Assembly: GCF_009939195.1 (NCBI RefSeq)
Contig: NZ_JAACKC010000001.1
Span: 179,665-243,664 of the forward strand
Origin: Acinetobacter kanungonis
GTDB taxonomy: Bacteria; Pseudomonadota; Gammaproteobacteria; Pseudomonadales; Moraxellaceae
DNA length: 64,000 nt
Reading direction: 5' to 3'
This document shows positions 35,209 through 45,419 of this stretch, piece by piece. Each line of letters opens with the position of its first letter. The stretch's first letter is position 1. A model generated the notes under the pieces. That model made no database searches, had not been told where the DNA came from, and saw only the letters and a program-made list of their open reading frames with translations. The position numbers were made by a program, and so were the translations under genes.

Positions 35209-35900
35209 GAGATTTAATCGTCCAATGGCTGACAGACCTCACGGCACCTTTTTGGCATAGCTCACTTAGCATTGACCAATTTGTAACGGCGATGCAAGAA
35301 ACCTTCCACATGGTGTTTTTCGCCATGCTGTTTGGTTCGATTTGGGGCTTTATTCAAGCCATTGCCTTATTGGTGACTCGCCCAGATGGCATTTTACCCA
35401 ATCGTGTGGTGTATCACCTGCTCAATCCGATTGTGAATGCTTTACGTTCCCTGCCTTTTATTATCTTACTGATTGCCGTGATTCCACTCACCAAAGTGAT
35501 TGTCGGCACTTCAATTGGGACTTGGGCAGCGATCGTGCCCCTCACCATTTACGTGGGTCCATATATTGGTCGTCTGATTGAAACTTCCCTATTAGAAGTA
35601 AATGAAGGGATTATTGAATCGGCACAAGCGATGGGTGCTAGCCCTTGGCATATCATTTTCAAGTTTATTGTGCCTGAAGCACGTAGCTCACTTATTCTCA
35701 ATCTAACCACAGCAACTATTAGCCTGATTGGTGCCACTGCAATGGCAGGTGCTGTTGGTGCAGGCGGTATTGGTGACTTGGCAATTTCCTATGGTTACCA
35801 ACGTTTTGATACCAGTGTGGTGATTCTGACTGTAATTGTACTTCTAATACTCGTACAGTTGGTGCAAAGTCTCGGTGACTGGTTGTCCCGCTTAAGATAA
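35205..35900 (+). CDS. metI: Methionine ABC transporter permease
   Basis: The 231-residue inner-membrane permease has about five helices and the EAA loop (ESAQAMGASPWHIIFKFIVPEA) typical of MetI, with the LPFIILLIAVIPLTK helix. It overlaps the metN stop (ATGA) and closes the operon. Confidence 0.94.
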   Translation: MRDLIVQWLTDLTAPFWHSSLSIDQFVTAMQETFHMVFFAMLFGSIWGFIQAIALLVTRPDGILPNRVVYHLLNPIVNALRSLPFIILLIAVIPLTKVIVGTSIGTWAAIVPLTIYVGPYIGRLIETSLLEVNEGIIESAQAMGASPWHIIFKFIVPEARSSLILNLTTATISLIGATAMAGAVGAGGIGDLAISYGYQRFDTSVVILTVIVLLILVQLVQSLGDWLSRLR

Positions 35901-35912
35901 CCCTGATCTTTT

Positions 35913-35938
35913 AAAGCTCCCTAGATGGGAGCTTTTTT
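35913..35938 (+). terminator. Terminator of metQNI
   Basis: AAAGCTCCC-TAGAT-GGGAGCTTTTTT. Confidence 0.92.
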
Positions 35939-35991
35939 CAAGTTCAAAATTTATATAATCAACAACACAACAGACGAACTACAACGAAATC

Positions 35992-36621
35992 ATGAAAATA
36001 ACTACTGTATTAATGGGACTTGGCTCGCTTTCTATAATTCACCAAGTTCATTCAGCTCATTACGATTATGTCACCAGCATCAAAGTTAACCAGATTGAAC
36101 TCAATGCTGCTGTATCGGCAGAACAAGTCAGTCAATTGATTAAAGCAGGTAATGCGAAAACCCAAAAAATCTATTCAGAATGTACAGGGAATTATGAATA
36201 CGGCCTAAAACCAACGCTTAGCAAAAACCTAAGCTTTGAAATTTTTGCTGAAGATAATCCTCAAATCAAAGATGCACAATTTTATAAAAGTAAATCCAGC
36301 TTCCAGCAACTGGGACAAACCAAAGGTCGTGTCTGGTTAACTTGGAACAACACCCAAGAGATGAACGAGAAAATTGTTGCAGACAATGTTCAAATTACAG
36401 CGCACTATACTTTGCAGCAGTTTAAACAAGATTTTAAACACAGTGCACAAACATTGAGTCCATCGGGAGAAGCTCAAGTACTTATTTTAGAACGTGATCA
36501 AGTGAATGAGTTTATAAAGCATCCGCAAGATTTCAGCCCACCTTATACGGCTTCTCTCAATTTCAGTTTTAAAAATGGAAAACTCGCAAAGTTCTCCATT
36601 CAGCAAGCGCTTGCATGTTAG
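35992..36621 (+). CDS. Secreted protein of unknown function
   Basis: The 209-residue product has an N-terminal signal-like segment (TTVLMGLGSLSIIHQVHSA) and no further membrane helices. Two cysteines (C in YSECTGNYEYG and near the C-terminus, ALAC) could form a disulfide. I do not recognise a family. It follows metI by 91 bases, after a terminator, so it is probably transcribed separately. Confidence 0.65.
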   Translation: MKITTVLMGLGSLSIIHQVHSAHYDYVTSIKVNQIELNAAVSAEQVSQLIKAGNAKTQKIYSECTGNYEYGLKPTLSKNLSFEIFAEDNPQIKDAQFYKSKSSFQQLGQTKGRVWLTWNNTQEMNEKIVADNVQITAHYTLQQFKQDFKHSAQTLSPSGEAQVLILERDQVNEFIKHPQDFSPPYTASLNFSFKNGKLAKFSIQQALAC

Positions 36622-36648
36622 AGGTACATTCCCTGTCTCCGCTCATTT

Positions 36649-36672
36649 CGCCCATCTAACAAGAAATGGGCG
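36649..36672. terminator. Hairpin after the secreted protein gene
   Basis: CGCCCAT-N10-ATGGGCG is a 7-bp stem without a good T-run; a weak terminator or RNA-stabilising hairpin upstream of dnaE. Confidence 0.4.
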
Positions 36673-36810
36673 GTCAGTTTGTACAAGTTAAAATAAAACC
36701 AGCCTTGAGAAGCCTTTAGGCTATTAAAACTTAACCAATTCATTTCAATTAAACTCAGAATAAGCGCAGAGCATGCTAAACTATTGAGTGGTTTTCGCAG
36801 GGACTCATTT

Positions 36811-39800
36811 ATGCACTTTGTTCATCTTGGTATTCATACCGAATTTTCAATTACTGAATCTATCGTTCGGATACCTGATCTAATTAAAGCTGCGATAAAT
36901 GACGAAATGCCAGCTTTGGCTTTGACCGACTTGTCGAATCTGCATGCAGCCGTCAAATTTTACGGCTCTTGTCAGTCCAAAGGTATTAAACCGATTCTAG
37001 GTTCAGTCATTCGACTGAATGATGCCGAACATCGCGTGACCTTATTGGCCATGACCAATAAAGGCTGGCGTGGACTGACGGAAATTGTTTCCCGCGGTTT
37101 TATTGAAGGTCAGCAACTCGATATCCCCTGCGTGCAAAAAGACTGGGTGCTGGAACAGCATGATGACATTATTGCCTTATTGGGCATGCAAAGTGATGTC
37201 GGTAAAATGCTGTGCTCGTCCAATCCGCAAAAGGCAGAACCCTTACTCGAACAGTGGATCGAAAAATTCGGTAATCGGGTTTACCTTACCCTCACCCGCA
37301 CGGATCGCCCTTTTGAAGAAGATTATATTGTCGAAGCGGTAAAACTCGCCAAAAAATATAATATTGGCGTGGTAGCACATAACGATGTGCACTTTATTAC
37401 TCGTGACGATTTTGAAGCACACGAAGCGCGCGTCTGTATTGCCGATGGTTATGTGCTTGGTGATGATCGTCGTCCAAAGCCTTATAGCCCTGAACAATAT
37501 TTTAAAACTGCGGCTGAAATGACCGAGCTGTTTTCAGATTTGCCGACGGCAATTGAAAACAGTTTCCACATTGCGAGACGTTGTAATGTCACTTTGCAAC
37601 TGGGTAAGTACTTCCTTCCCGACTATCCAATTCCAGAAGGTCATACCATTGACACCTTCTTTGAGCATTTATCCAAAGAAGGTCTGGAAGAACGCCTCAA
37701 TCACCTCTATCCAGTGGAACAACGTGGCGATGACTGGGCTGAAATCCGTAAACCGTATGATGACCGTATTACTTACGAAATTAACATCATTAACTCGATG
37801 GGGTTCCCTGGCTACTTCCTCATCGTTATGGACTTCATTCAATGGTCGAAAAATAATGGGGTTCCAGTTGGTCCTGGACGTGGTTCGGGTGCGGGCTCTC
37901 TGGTCGCTTATAGCTTAAAAATTACCGACCTCGACCCACTCCGTTACGACCTGCTCTTTGAACGTTTCTTAAACCCTGAACGTGTCTCGATGCCCGACTT
38001 CGACGTCGACTTCTGTATTGCAGGTCGCGATAAAGTCATTGACTATGTAGCACGCAACTACGGACGTGATGCGGTTTCCCAAATTGCCACCTTCGGTACC
38101 ATGGCAGCAAAAGGTGCCATTCGTGACGTTGCCCGTGTACTCGGTAAATCTTATGGTTTGGCGGATCGTATTTCCAAAATGATTCCGACCAAGCCTTTAG
38201 GTTTGTCTTTAGAAGAATCGATTGAAGCTGAACCACAACTTAAAGATATTGTCACCAATCCATCTAACCCGGACAACGACGATGCCTCTGAAATTTGGGA
38301 AATGGCGCTCAAGTTAGAAGGCATTACTCGTAATACAGGTAAGCATGCGGGTGGTGTGGTGATTGCACCAACCAAAATTACCGACTTCTCTGCGGTACTG
38401 TGTGATGCAGATGGTACAGGTCGTGTCGCACAATACGATAAAGACGATGTTGAAGCTGCTGGACTGGTCAAGTTCGACTTCTTGGGTCTACGTAACTTAA
38501 CCGTTATTGAAGACGCAGTACAAAATATTAACAAGCACTACCCGTCTGAGATACCACTGGATATTGCCAACATTCCACTGGATGATAAAGACGCCTACTT
38601 GGTTTTCGCAGATGCCAATACCACTGCGGTCTTCCAGTTTGAATCCGTCGGCATGAAAAAAATGCTCAAGGAAGCTCGTCCGAGCAAATTTGAGGAAATT
38701 ATTGCCTTCGTATCCTTATACCGTCCGGGTCCTATGGATCTAATTCCAGACTTTATTCACCGTATGCATGGTGGCGAATTTGAGTACCTACATCCTTTAC
38801 TTGAAGGCGTACTCGAACCAACTTATGGGATTATGGTGTATCAGGAACAGGTAATGCAGGCTGCACAGTATTGTGCGGGCTATACTCTGGGTGGCGCGGA
38901 CTTACTGCGTCGTGCCATGGGTAAAAAGAAACCTGAAGAAATGGTGAAACAGCGCCAGATCTTTATTGAAGGTGCATCGAAAAAAGATATTGATGAAGCC
39001 ACGGCCAACCATATCTTCGACTATATGGAAAAGTTCGCAGGTTACGGTTTTAACAAATCGCATGCAGCAGCGTACGCATTGGTTGCTTATCAAACGGCGT
39101 GGCTAAAAGCACATTATCCTGCTGAATTTTTGTCTGCGGTAATGTCATCGGAAATGCAGAACACCGACAACGTGGTGTTCCTAATTGATGACTGCCGTAA
39201 TAATAACTTAGATGTATTACCACCATCTGTGAATATGTCGCTCTATCATTTCCATGCGACCGATGAAAAGACCATTGTCTATGGCTTAGGTGCGATTAAA
39301 GGCGTCGGTGAACAGGCCATGCAGTCGGTGATTGACTCTCGCCTGCAGGATGGTCCGTATAAAGACCTGTTTGATTTCTGCCACCGTATTGATTTAAAGA
39401 AAATCAATAAACGTACCCTTGAAGCGCTGATTCGTGCTGGTGCTTTGGACTGCTTAGGTATTGAACGTTCAAGCCTCATGGCACAATTACCTGAAGCAGT
39501 TCAAGCTGCGGAACAGGCACGTAGCAACCGTGAAACAGGCATCATGGATTTATTTGGTGAAGTTGAAGAAGTTCAACGTAAGCCTGCCAAACCTGTGAAA
39601 CCATGGTCAGATGAAGTTCGCCTCAAAGGTGAAAAAGATACCCTTGGCTTATATTTAACAGGACATCCGATTGATGTATATCGTCCTGAATTAAAATCCT
39701 TCATTCCTGCCAAAATTAATGAACTCACACCGACCCGTCGCGGTGTAACCACAGTATTTGCAGGTTTGGTGGTGGATGTTGCCAACTTCCCGAACCGTGT

Positions 39801-40380
39801 CATGGTTACGCTAGATGATGGGACATCGCGTATTGAAGTTTCTGCCAACCACGAACGCTTCCAACGCTTTAAAGACATTATCATCAATGAGCGCGTGGTA
39901 GTAATTGAAGGTGAAATTTACGAGCGTGAAGGTTTTGACCGTCCGATGGGACGTCTCACCAAAGCCTTTAGCCTGAATGAGATTCGCCAGAAACGCGCCA
40001 ATAGCATTCAAATTAAATTACAGCCAGAACATCTGAGCAAAACCTTGGGCCAAGATTTGCAAAAAATCTTGTTGCCGTATTGCAATGTCGACCTGTGCAA
40101 TCACATCCCGGTGTTATTGCAACTGGATTATGCTTATGCTACTGCCGATTTACATTTAGGCATGCAGTGGAAAGTCGCGCCTTTAGATGAGCTTCTCAGC
40201 AAATTACGCGATTATTTTGGTAAAGAAGCCATCTATATTGAATATCAGGTCAAGTCGAAAGCGGCTAAAGCTGTCAGTTATGAACAGGCTAAACCTGCCC
40301 AAGTACCCCCTCCACCTGCCGATTTGAGCATGGATGAGGCAATGGATTTATATCAAGCTGAAGCGAACCAATACTCTTAA
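36811..40380 (+). CDS. dnaE: DNA polymerase III alpha subunit
   Basis: This replicative polymerase is about 1189 residues. It begins with a PHP domain (FVHLGIHTEFSITESIVRIPDL). The polymerase core includes GPGRGSGAGSLVAYSL and the catalytic aspartates in MPDFDVDFC, and the C-terminal part has the OB-fold. The ATG at 36811, preceded by AGGGA, gives the standard N-terminus; a longer in-frame GTG start is less likely. It is followed by trmJ and cysE in the same orientation. Confidence 0.96.
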   Translation: MHFVHLGIHTEFSITESIVRIPDLIKAAINDEMPALALTDLSNLHAAVKFYGSCQSKGIKPILGSVIRLNDAEHRVTLLAMTNKGWRGLTEIVSRGFIEGQQLDIPCVQKDWVLEQHDDIIALLGMQSDVGKMLCSSNPQKAEPLLEQWIEKFGNRVYLTLTRTDRPFEEDYIVEAVKLAKKYNIGVVAHNDVHFITRDDFEAHEARVCIADGYVLGDDRRPKPYSPEQYFKTAAEMTELFSDLPTAIENSFHIARRCNVTLQLGKYFLPDYPIPEGHTIDTFFEHLSKEGLEERLNHLYPVEQRGDDWAEIRKPYDDRITYEINIINSMGFPGYFLIVMDFIQWSKNNGVPVGPGRGSGAGSLVAYSLKITDLDPLRYDLLFERFLNPERVSMPDFDVDFCIAGRDKVIDYVARNYGRDAVSQIATFGTMAAKGAIRDVARVLGKSYGLADRISKMIPTKPLGLSLEESIEAEPQLKDIVTNPSNPDNDDASEIWEMALKLEGITRNTGKHAGGVVIAPTKITDFSAVLCDADGTGRVAQYDKDDVEAAGLVKFDFLGLRNLTVIEDAVQNINKHYPSEIPLDIANIPLDDKDAYLVFADANTTAVFQFESVGMKKMLKEARPSKFEEIIAFVSLYRPGPMDLIPDFIHRMHGGEFEYLHPLLEGVLEPTYGIMVYQEQVMQAAQYCAGYTLGGADLLRRAMGKKKPEEMVKQRQIFIEGASKKDIDEATANHIFDYMEKFAGYGFNKSHAAAYALVAYQTAWLKAHYPAEFLSAVMSSEMQNTDNVVFLIDDCRNNNLDVLPPSVNMSLYHFHATDEKTIVYGLGAIKGVGEQAMQSVIDSRLQDGPYKDLFDFCHRIDLKKINKRTLEALIRAGALDCLGIERSSLMAQLPEAVQAAEQARSNRETGIMDLFGEVEEVQRKPAKPVKPWSDEVRLKGEKDTLGLYLTGHPIDVYRPELKSFIPAKINELTPTRRGVTTVFAGLVVDVANFPNRVMVTLDDGTSRIEVSANHERFQRFKDIIINERVVVIEGEIYEREGFDRPMGRLTKAFSLNEIRQKRANSIQIKLQPEHLSKTLGQDLQKILLPYCNVDLCNHIPVLLQLDYAYATADLHLGMQWKVAPLDELLSKLRDYFGKEAIYIEYQVKSKAAKAVSYEQAKPAQVPPPPADLSMDEAMDLYQAEANQYS

Positions 40381-40421
40381 CGATTAAGGTCATTCAGCGA
40401 TTTAACAAGATTGGAAATGTG

Positions 40422-41276
40422 ATGAATCAATTTGACAATACTGCCGTTGCAGCACATCTTTCCCATGTACGGATTGTCATGGTGAATACCACTCTGCCTG
40501 CCAATATTGGTAGTGCACTGCGAGCCATGAAAACCATGGGACTCAGCCAGTTGGTGCTGGTCGCGCCAAAGACTTATCCGCATCCAGACATTGAAGCTTT
40601 GGCGGCTGGCGCAGTCGACCTGATTCCACAGATTCAAATTGTGGACAGCTTAGAGCAAGCCATTCAAGACTGTCATATTGTGTTTGGCACCAGTGCACGT
40701 AGCCGTACCATTCCTTGGCCTTTACTCGATGCACGCCCTGCGGCAGAAATGTCGCTCAAAGCGGTGGTTTCGCAGCAACAAAATATTGCCGTAGTGTTTG
40801 GTCGTGAAGACCGTGGCTTGACCAATGAAGAACTGGCTTTGGCCAACTACCATGTCACCATTCCAGTCAACACCGATTACGGCGTGTTGAATGTGGCACA
40901 AGCCATTCAAGTGATTTGCTACGAAATGCGTATGGCTGCACTGGCTCTGGTAGAAAAAACTGAAGATCCTGAAACGACCATGCCCGTGACCAAAACCGCT
41001 CAAATGCATTGGGATGAGCCCTTGGTCACGCATGATCAAATGCAACAGTTCTACCCGCATTTAGAGAAAATGCTTGAAGATATTGAATTTTTAGATCCAA
41101 ATAACCCAAGATTATTGCCCTTACGCTTGCGTCGCTTATTTGGGCGTATACAATTAGATAAAATGGAATACCATTTACTGCGTGGTATTTTTAGCCGTGT
41201 ACAAGCCTTGCATAAAGGCACATGGAAACCATCTACACCTAAGACCCAAGACAAAGAGGATCCGTCTGATGCTTAA
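40422..41276 (+). CDS. trmJ: tRNA (cytidine/uridine-2'-O-)-methyltransferase TrmJ
   Basis: The SPOUT-fold enzyme of about 284 residues has [24 protein letters not shown] at the N-terminus, [14 protein letters not shown] in the knot and the [21 protein letters not shown] motif. It 2'-O-methylates position 32 of tRNAs. The C-terminal extension, about 110 residues, is typical of TrmJ. Its last eight bases overlap cysE. Confidence 0.92.
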   Translation: MNQFDNTAVAAHLSHVRIVMVNTTLPANIGSALRAMKTMGLSQLVLVAPKTYPHPDIEALAAGAVDLIPQIQIVDSLEQAIQDCHIVFGTSARSRTIPWPLLDARPAAEMSLKAVVSQQQNIAVVFGREDRGLTNEELALANYHVTIPVNTDYGVLNVAQAIQVICYEMRMAALALVEKTEDPETTMPVTKTAQMHWDEPLVTHDQMQQFYPHLEKMLEDIEFLDPNNPRLLPLRLRRLFGRIQLDKMEYHLLRGIFSRVQALHKGTWKPSTPKTQDKEDPSDA

Positions 41277-42078
41277 ACAGCTCAAAGAGGATATACAAGC
41301 TGTCTTCGCGCGCGATCCAGCAGCTCGAAACACTTTAGAAGTTTTAACCACCTATCCGGGTATTCATGCCTTAATCATGCACCGTATGGCACATGAATTG
41401 TGGAAAAAAGACTGTAAAGGTTCTGCACGACTGCTGTCTTCGTTTAGTCGTTTTGCAACAGGTATCGAAATTCATCCAGGTGCAAAAATTGGTCGTCGTT
41501 TCTTCATCGATCATGGCATGGGTGTGGTAATTGGTGAAACTGCTGAAATTGGTGATGATGTAACCCTTTATCATGGCGTGACCCTTGGGGGAACCACATG
41601 GAATAAAGGCAAACGTCACCCTACGCTGGAAGATGGCGTGATTGTGGGTGCGGGGGCAAAAATTTTAGGACCGTTTACCGTTGGTAAAGGTGCTAAGGTT
41701 GGCTCAAATGCCGTCGTGACCAAAGCTGTGCCTGAAGGCACCACTGCTGTGGGTAATCCCGCCCGTTACATCAGCAAAGACCGCCCGAAAGATGAAGATG
41801 AAGCACGTCGTCGTGACTATGCAGAAAGTATCGGCTTCCAACCTTATGCAGCGACACAGGACCAGTCTGACCCGATGCTGGAAGGCATGCGTGTTTTACT
41901 GGACCGTATTCAAAACAATGAAAAGCGCATGAATACCTTGTGCCAGCGTTTATCCCTGCTTGATCCAACTTTTAAAAAGCAACAGTTGAATGAACAGCCG
42001 TATAGCGAAGAAGAATTAAAAATTATTGAAGACGTGCGCCGCGAATGTGAGGCACAAAGTAGTCAATCAAAGCCATAA
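41269..42078 (+). CDS. cysE: Serine O-acetyltransferase
   Basis: The 269-residue enzyme starts [21 protein letters not shown]. It has the left-handed beta-helix repeats ([40 protein letters not shown] in part) with the catalytic H of DHGMG and the [14 protein letters not shown] loop. It makes O-acetylserine for cysteine synthesis. I chose the ATG at 41269, with AGAGGA upstream and overlap with trmJ, over an in-frame start inside trmJ. The C-terminal tail beyond the helix is longer than in some homologues. Confidence 0.94.
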   Translation: MLKQLKEDIQAVFARDPAARNTLEVLTTYPGIHALIMHRMAHELWKKDCKGSARLLSSFSRFATGIEIHPGAKIGRRFFIDHGMGVVIGETAEIGDDVTLYHGVTLGGTTWNKGKRHPTLEDGVIVGAGAKILGPFTVGKGAKVGSNAVVTKAVPEGTTAVGNPARYISKDRPKDEDEARRRDYAESIGFQPYAATQDQSDPMLEGMRVLLDRIQNNEKRMNTLCQRLSLLDPTFKKQQLNEQPYSEEELKIIEDVRRECEAQSSQSKP

Positions 42079-42113
42079 CGACATAATTAAAAACCAACTG
42101 TAACACGCACTAT

Positions 42114-42162
42114 ATTGCATGTTCGTCCGAGTTTTCTTAGACTGACGAACATGCAATTTTTT
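42114..42162 (+). terminator. Terminator of the dnaE-trmJ-cysE unit
   Basis: ATTGCATGTTCGTC and GACGAACATGCAAT form a 14-bp stem with a 16-base loop and a T-run. Confidence 0.9.
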
Positions 42163-42185
42163 ATTACTTTTAAAAGAAAGAATGG

Positions 42186-43109
42186 ATGAATACTATGACG
42201 TTAAAGCCTCTGGCAATCGCACTAATTGCCGCATCATTTCTAACGGCTTGTAGCACAACACCAACCAAAGATAAGAACTCTAAAGAACCAATTATTTTCA
42301 CAGAACCAGATCTTACTGCACCATTTTATGCACTAAACCCATTTAACTATTCTGCACCACCTCCATTTGAACTTGAGTTAAAACAAGCTGCGGCTCAACC
42401 TGTCACCAAAATGGTGGTGACCAATCCAGAAAATCCAAATGAAAAGATTACTCTAGATAGCAACCGTTTGATTATTCCGACAGTGCATAACAATCAACGC
42501 AGCATGAAATATGCAGTACTTGCGGGTGAAAACGAAATTGATATCACCGATATTGATGACTTTTTGCAAATGGTCGAAGGTAAAGCCCGTCACTATCCAC
42601 CTCGTTTTACAGACCGTAAAGAACGTAAAGGCTTTGAAGCGAAGCTAAAAATGGTGACTCAGCAGCTGGATACTCTTGCAGTGCGTGATGATGCTTCTTT
42701 TGACATTTTGGTTCGTGCGTTCAAAGCCAGCGTCATGGCGCGTAACCTCGATTTGGGTTCGGTTTATACCACCAAATCACTTACTTATGCACAACGCATC
42801 TTAAAAATTAATCAAGATGACCCTGAAGCAAACTTCTGGTTCGGTTTTGGTTTGTCTGAAGGTGGTGGTCAACGCGAAGCCATTCCATATTTAGACAAAG
42901 CCATGAAGGCGGGTGTACAGGAGGCATATTTGTCTGCTGCCAATAACTACATTGCAATGGAACAAAAGAAAAGCGCGATTCAGATCTTGAAGAACTATAA
43001 GCTCAAGTACCCACAAGAAGCTGCTGTCGCTGACCGCTTAATTAGCGAAATTGAAAGCCAAGGTCGCTGGAATGTATGGCAGGTTTTGAATCCACCTAAA
43101 GCGTCATAA
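42186..43109 (+). CDS. Outer- or inner-membrane lipoprotein with TPR-like C-terminus
   Basis: The 307-residue product has a lipoprotein signal peptide (IALIAASFLTACSTTP, Cys near residue 22). The second half contains helical repeats such as KILKINQDDPEANFWFGFGLSEGGGQREAIPYLDKAMKAG, which look like tetratricopeptide repeats and suggest protein-protein contacts. No enzyme motif is visible and I do not know the family function. Its own terminator follows. Confidence 0.75.
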   Translation: MNTMTLKPLAIALIAASFLTACSTTPTKDKNSKEPIIFTEPDLTAPFYALNPFNYSAPPPFELELKQAAAQPVTKMVVTNPENPNEKITLDSNRLIIPTVHNNQRSMKYAVLAGENEIDITDIDDFLQMVEGKARHYPPRFTDRKERKGFEAKLKMVTQQLDTLAVRDDASFDILVRAFKASVMARNLDLGSVYTTKSLTYAQRILKINQDDPEANFWFGFGLSEGGGQREAIPYLDKAMKAGVQEAYLSAANNYIAMEQKKSAIQILKNYKLKYPQEAAVADRLISEIESQGRWNVWQVLNPPKAS

Positions 43110-43125
43110 TTCATATCATGAGATC

Positions 43126-43157
43126 AATAGACCGTCCAGTACGGTCTATTTTTTTGG
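43126..43157 (+). terminator. Terminator of the TPR lipoprotein gene
   Basis: AATAGACCGT-CCAGT-ACGGTCTATT followed by TTTTT. Confidence 0.9.
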
Positions 43158-43231
43158 CAATGATTGAAAAAGCTGACAATTATCGTATGATTTAAAAAAA
43201 TAGAAACAAAACATTATCTTTAGATCACGCT

Positions 43232-45238
43232 ATGCAAAAAAACTTCAGCCGTATTGCCCTACTCGCTATATTGACCACGACGTTGCTTTCGGGCTGCCAA
43301 GTCGTGACTGTCAAAAACCAAGCGGTAAAAGTCACGATTACCAATGAGCGTGAAAGCATTCTGACACGTGACAAACTCAGTGAAGCGACTTTAAATGTAC
43401 TTTCCATGACGGGACGTGAAGCGAAGATCTGTACGGCACACCCGACCCAATGTGTACAGGAATTACAGCAAATCCCGCAAATTCAGGATGAACAACTATA
43501 TTCCGCTGCAAGTGAATTGTATCTGGCACGGGCACTGGCATTAGAAGCATCATCAAACTGCAAGATGGGTTTATTGGCGAGCCATAAATCGGAAGAAAAG
43601 CAGAAAATTCAGCAAGAAAATTATCATCAATGTTTGGACCAAGAACTAGACATGCTGGATAAAAGTATCCGTTATAGCTATGCCTACATGTTTAAAACCC
43701 AACGCGGCCCTGAAGATCGAATTTTTGATAACCGCCAAGTCCAAATCCGAGATTTCTATAACTTAGCCATTGCCAAGCTATCGAGTGCGTATAGTCTGCG
43801 ACACCCGCAAAAAGAAGTTGGGCAGCAAATTAAGGTCGGTCAGAGCATCTATCAACTGGATTTCAGCAATTATCCATTATTGAAAGATCAGAAAATCGAA
43901 CAACTGATGTCGAGCTATAACCTGAATTTTTCAGGCTTACGCTCCATCAACCGTCGTGATGGTTTTGGATCTGAATTTGTACTGGTACTGCCTGATGCCA
44001 ATGATCAGCAAAAGGAATCCAATAAATACATTCTTGATCCCTTGCATTTTTCCTATGCAAGTGGGGTCAATCCGAATATTCACAAAGCCCGTTATTTGGC
44101 GGCAACCTTTACCGCGGAGCCGAAATCAGCCACTTCGGTGAATGATATTTTGACCAAACCTGAATTTGTGATTCGTGCCTATGACCCTTATAAGTATGAG
44201 CAAATTCAACTGGCAGGCAAAAATTATCCTTTAGCTGCCAACTTCTCAACTCCGTATGGCTTATGGTTAGCGCAAAATAATTTAGGTAAAGCAGCTTATC
44301 TCACCTTAATTGACCGAGACAATCGCTTAACCATGCCGCATTTGTATATGTTAGAGCCTTACAATCCAAATAAAAAAGTGATTGTCTTGGTACATGGTTT
44401 GGCCAGTAGTCCTGAAGCATGGATTCGTTTAACCAACGACATTATGGGCGACAAAGTCTTAAGGGAAAACTACCAAGTCTGGCAAGTGTTCTACTCAACC
44501 AATATGCCAATTACGGAAAGCCGTTTTCAAATTTATGCCTTGCTGAAACAAAGTTTTGCTCAGGTGAATGCCAATGCCTCTGCCAAAAATGATGCTGTCC
44601 TGATTGGACACAGTATGGGGGGAATTATCGCCCGCCTACTGGTCAGTGATGCCGATGTCACACAAAAAGCACTGTCGATGATGAGCAACCGACAATTGAA
44701 CAAATATAAAAATGTGCCTATTGTGTCGCAGCGCATGAATATACAAGATATCCCAAATTTTAGCCGTGCCATTTTTCTTTCTGCACCACACCACGGCACA
44801 GCTTATGCAGACCTGTGGTTTACCCGTGCTGCACGTAAAGTGATTAAACTGCCTGGTACATTTTTAACTGCGGTCGGTGATACCTTGCAAAGCCAAGAGC
44901 ATGATTTTTCAGATCTGGCTAAACAGATTGATCAGGGACTCATTCAAAATGGACCAAGTGACTTAAGTTATAAGTCCAAGTTTATGGTACTAACCTCCGA
45001 CATTGTGCCGCGTAAAGGCTTGTTATTTCATTCAATTATGGGAAACAACACTGATAGCAATGACCCGAATGTGATTACCGATGGCGTTGTGCCATACAAA
45101 AGTGCGCATTTGGATGGTGCTGTCTCAGAGAAGATTATCAAAGGTGGACATTCCATTCAGGAAACACCTGAAGCCGTTCTTGAATTAAGACGCATCCTGC
45201 GTTTACACCTTATGCAACTTGGACTGTATAAACCATAA
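43232..45238 (+). CDS. Lipoprotein alpha/beta hydrolase (lipase-like)
   Basis: The 668-residue protein has a lipoprotein signal (LLAILTTTLLSGC, Cys near 22), an uncharacterised N-terminal region of about 370 residues, and a C-terminal alpha/beta-hydrolase domain. That domain has the oxyanion segment VIVLVHGLASSPEAW and the nucleophile elbow LIGHSMGGIIARLL; FLSAPHHGTAYADLWF follows. A serine esterase or lipase activity at the cell envelope is likely. The catalytic histidine is probably in GGHSIQETPEAVLEL near the C-terminus. The N-terminal region contains CKMGLLASHKSEEKQKIQ-type helical stretches of unknown role. Confidence 0.82.
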   Translation: MQKNFSRIALLAILTTTLLSGCQVVTVKNQAVKVTITNERESILTRDKLSEATLNVLSMTGREAKICTAHPTQCVQELQQIPQIQDEQLYSAASELYLARALALEASSNCKMGLLASHKSEEKQKIQQENYHQCLDQELDMLDKSIRYSYAYMFKTQRGPEDRIFDNRQVQIRDFYNLAIAKLSSAYSLRHPQKEVGQQIKVGQSIYQLDFSNYPLLKDQKIEQLMSSYNLNFSGLRSINRRDGFGSEFVLVLPDANDQQKESNKYILDPLHFSYASGVNPNIHKARYLAATFTAEPKSATSVNDILTKPEFVIRAYDPYKYEQIQLAGKNYPLAANFSTPYGLWLAQNNLGKAAYLTLIDRDNRLTMPHLYMLEPYNPNKKVIVLVHGLASSPEAWIRLTNDIMGDKVLRENYQVWQVFYSTNMPITESRFQIYALLKQSFAQVNANASAKNDAVLIGHSMGGIIARLLVSDADVTQKALSMMSNRQLNKYKNVPIVSQRMNIQDIPNFSRAIFLSAPHHGTAYADLWFTRAARKVIKLPGTFLTAVGDTLQSQEHDFSDLAKQIDQGLIQNGPSDLSYKSKFMVLTSDIVPRKGLLFHSIMGNNTDSNDPNVITDGVVPYKSAHLDGAVSEKIIKGGHSIQETPEAVLELRRILRLHLMQLGLYKP

Positions 45239-45247
45239 TTCACCGAT

Positions 45248-45280
45248 CAGCCCATGTTCTAAATACTTCAACATGGGCTG
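45248..45280 (+). terminator. Long hairpin after the hydrolase gene
   Basis: CAGCCCATGTT and AACATGGGCTG form a perfect 11-bp stem. The T-run is poor, so termination strength is uncertain. Confidence 0.65.
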
Positions 45281-45313
45281 ACTTGGTTTACTCTTCAACT
45301 ATTTTGATATTCC

Positions 45314-45329
45314 CCATTCATTAGAATGG
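45314..45329. promoter_or_regulatory. Inverted repeat CCATTC-N4-GAATGG upstream of an SDR gene
   Basis: CCATTC-ATTA-GAATGG is repeated (different 4-base centre) at 49324-49339 upstream of the cupin operon. Both copies are followed by similar TTTTGAATTC / TTTGCTAATTC sequence. It is a candidate operator for the MalT-like regulator encoded between them. Confidence 0.5.
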
Positions 45330-45419
45330 TTTTGAATTCCTATTCTTTTCATTTGATTCTACAAGCGCTAATGTAAATCCCATCAGCTTAAGCTGAAAAT
45401 ACTATAACGGGATTGAAAC

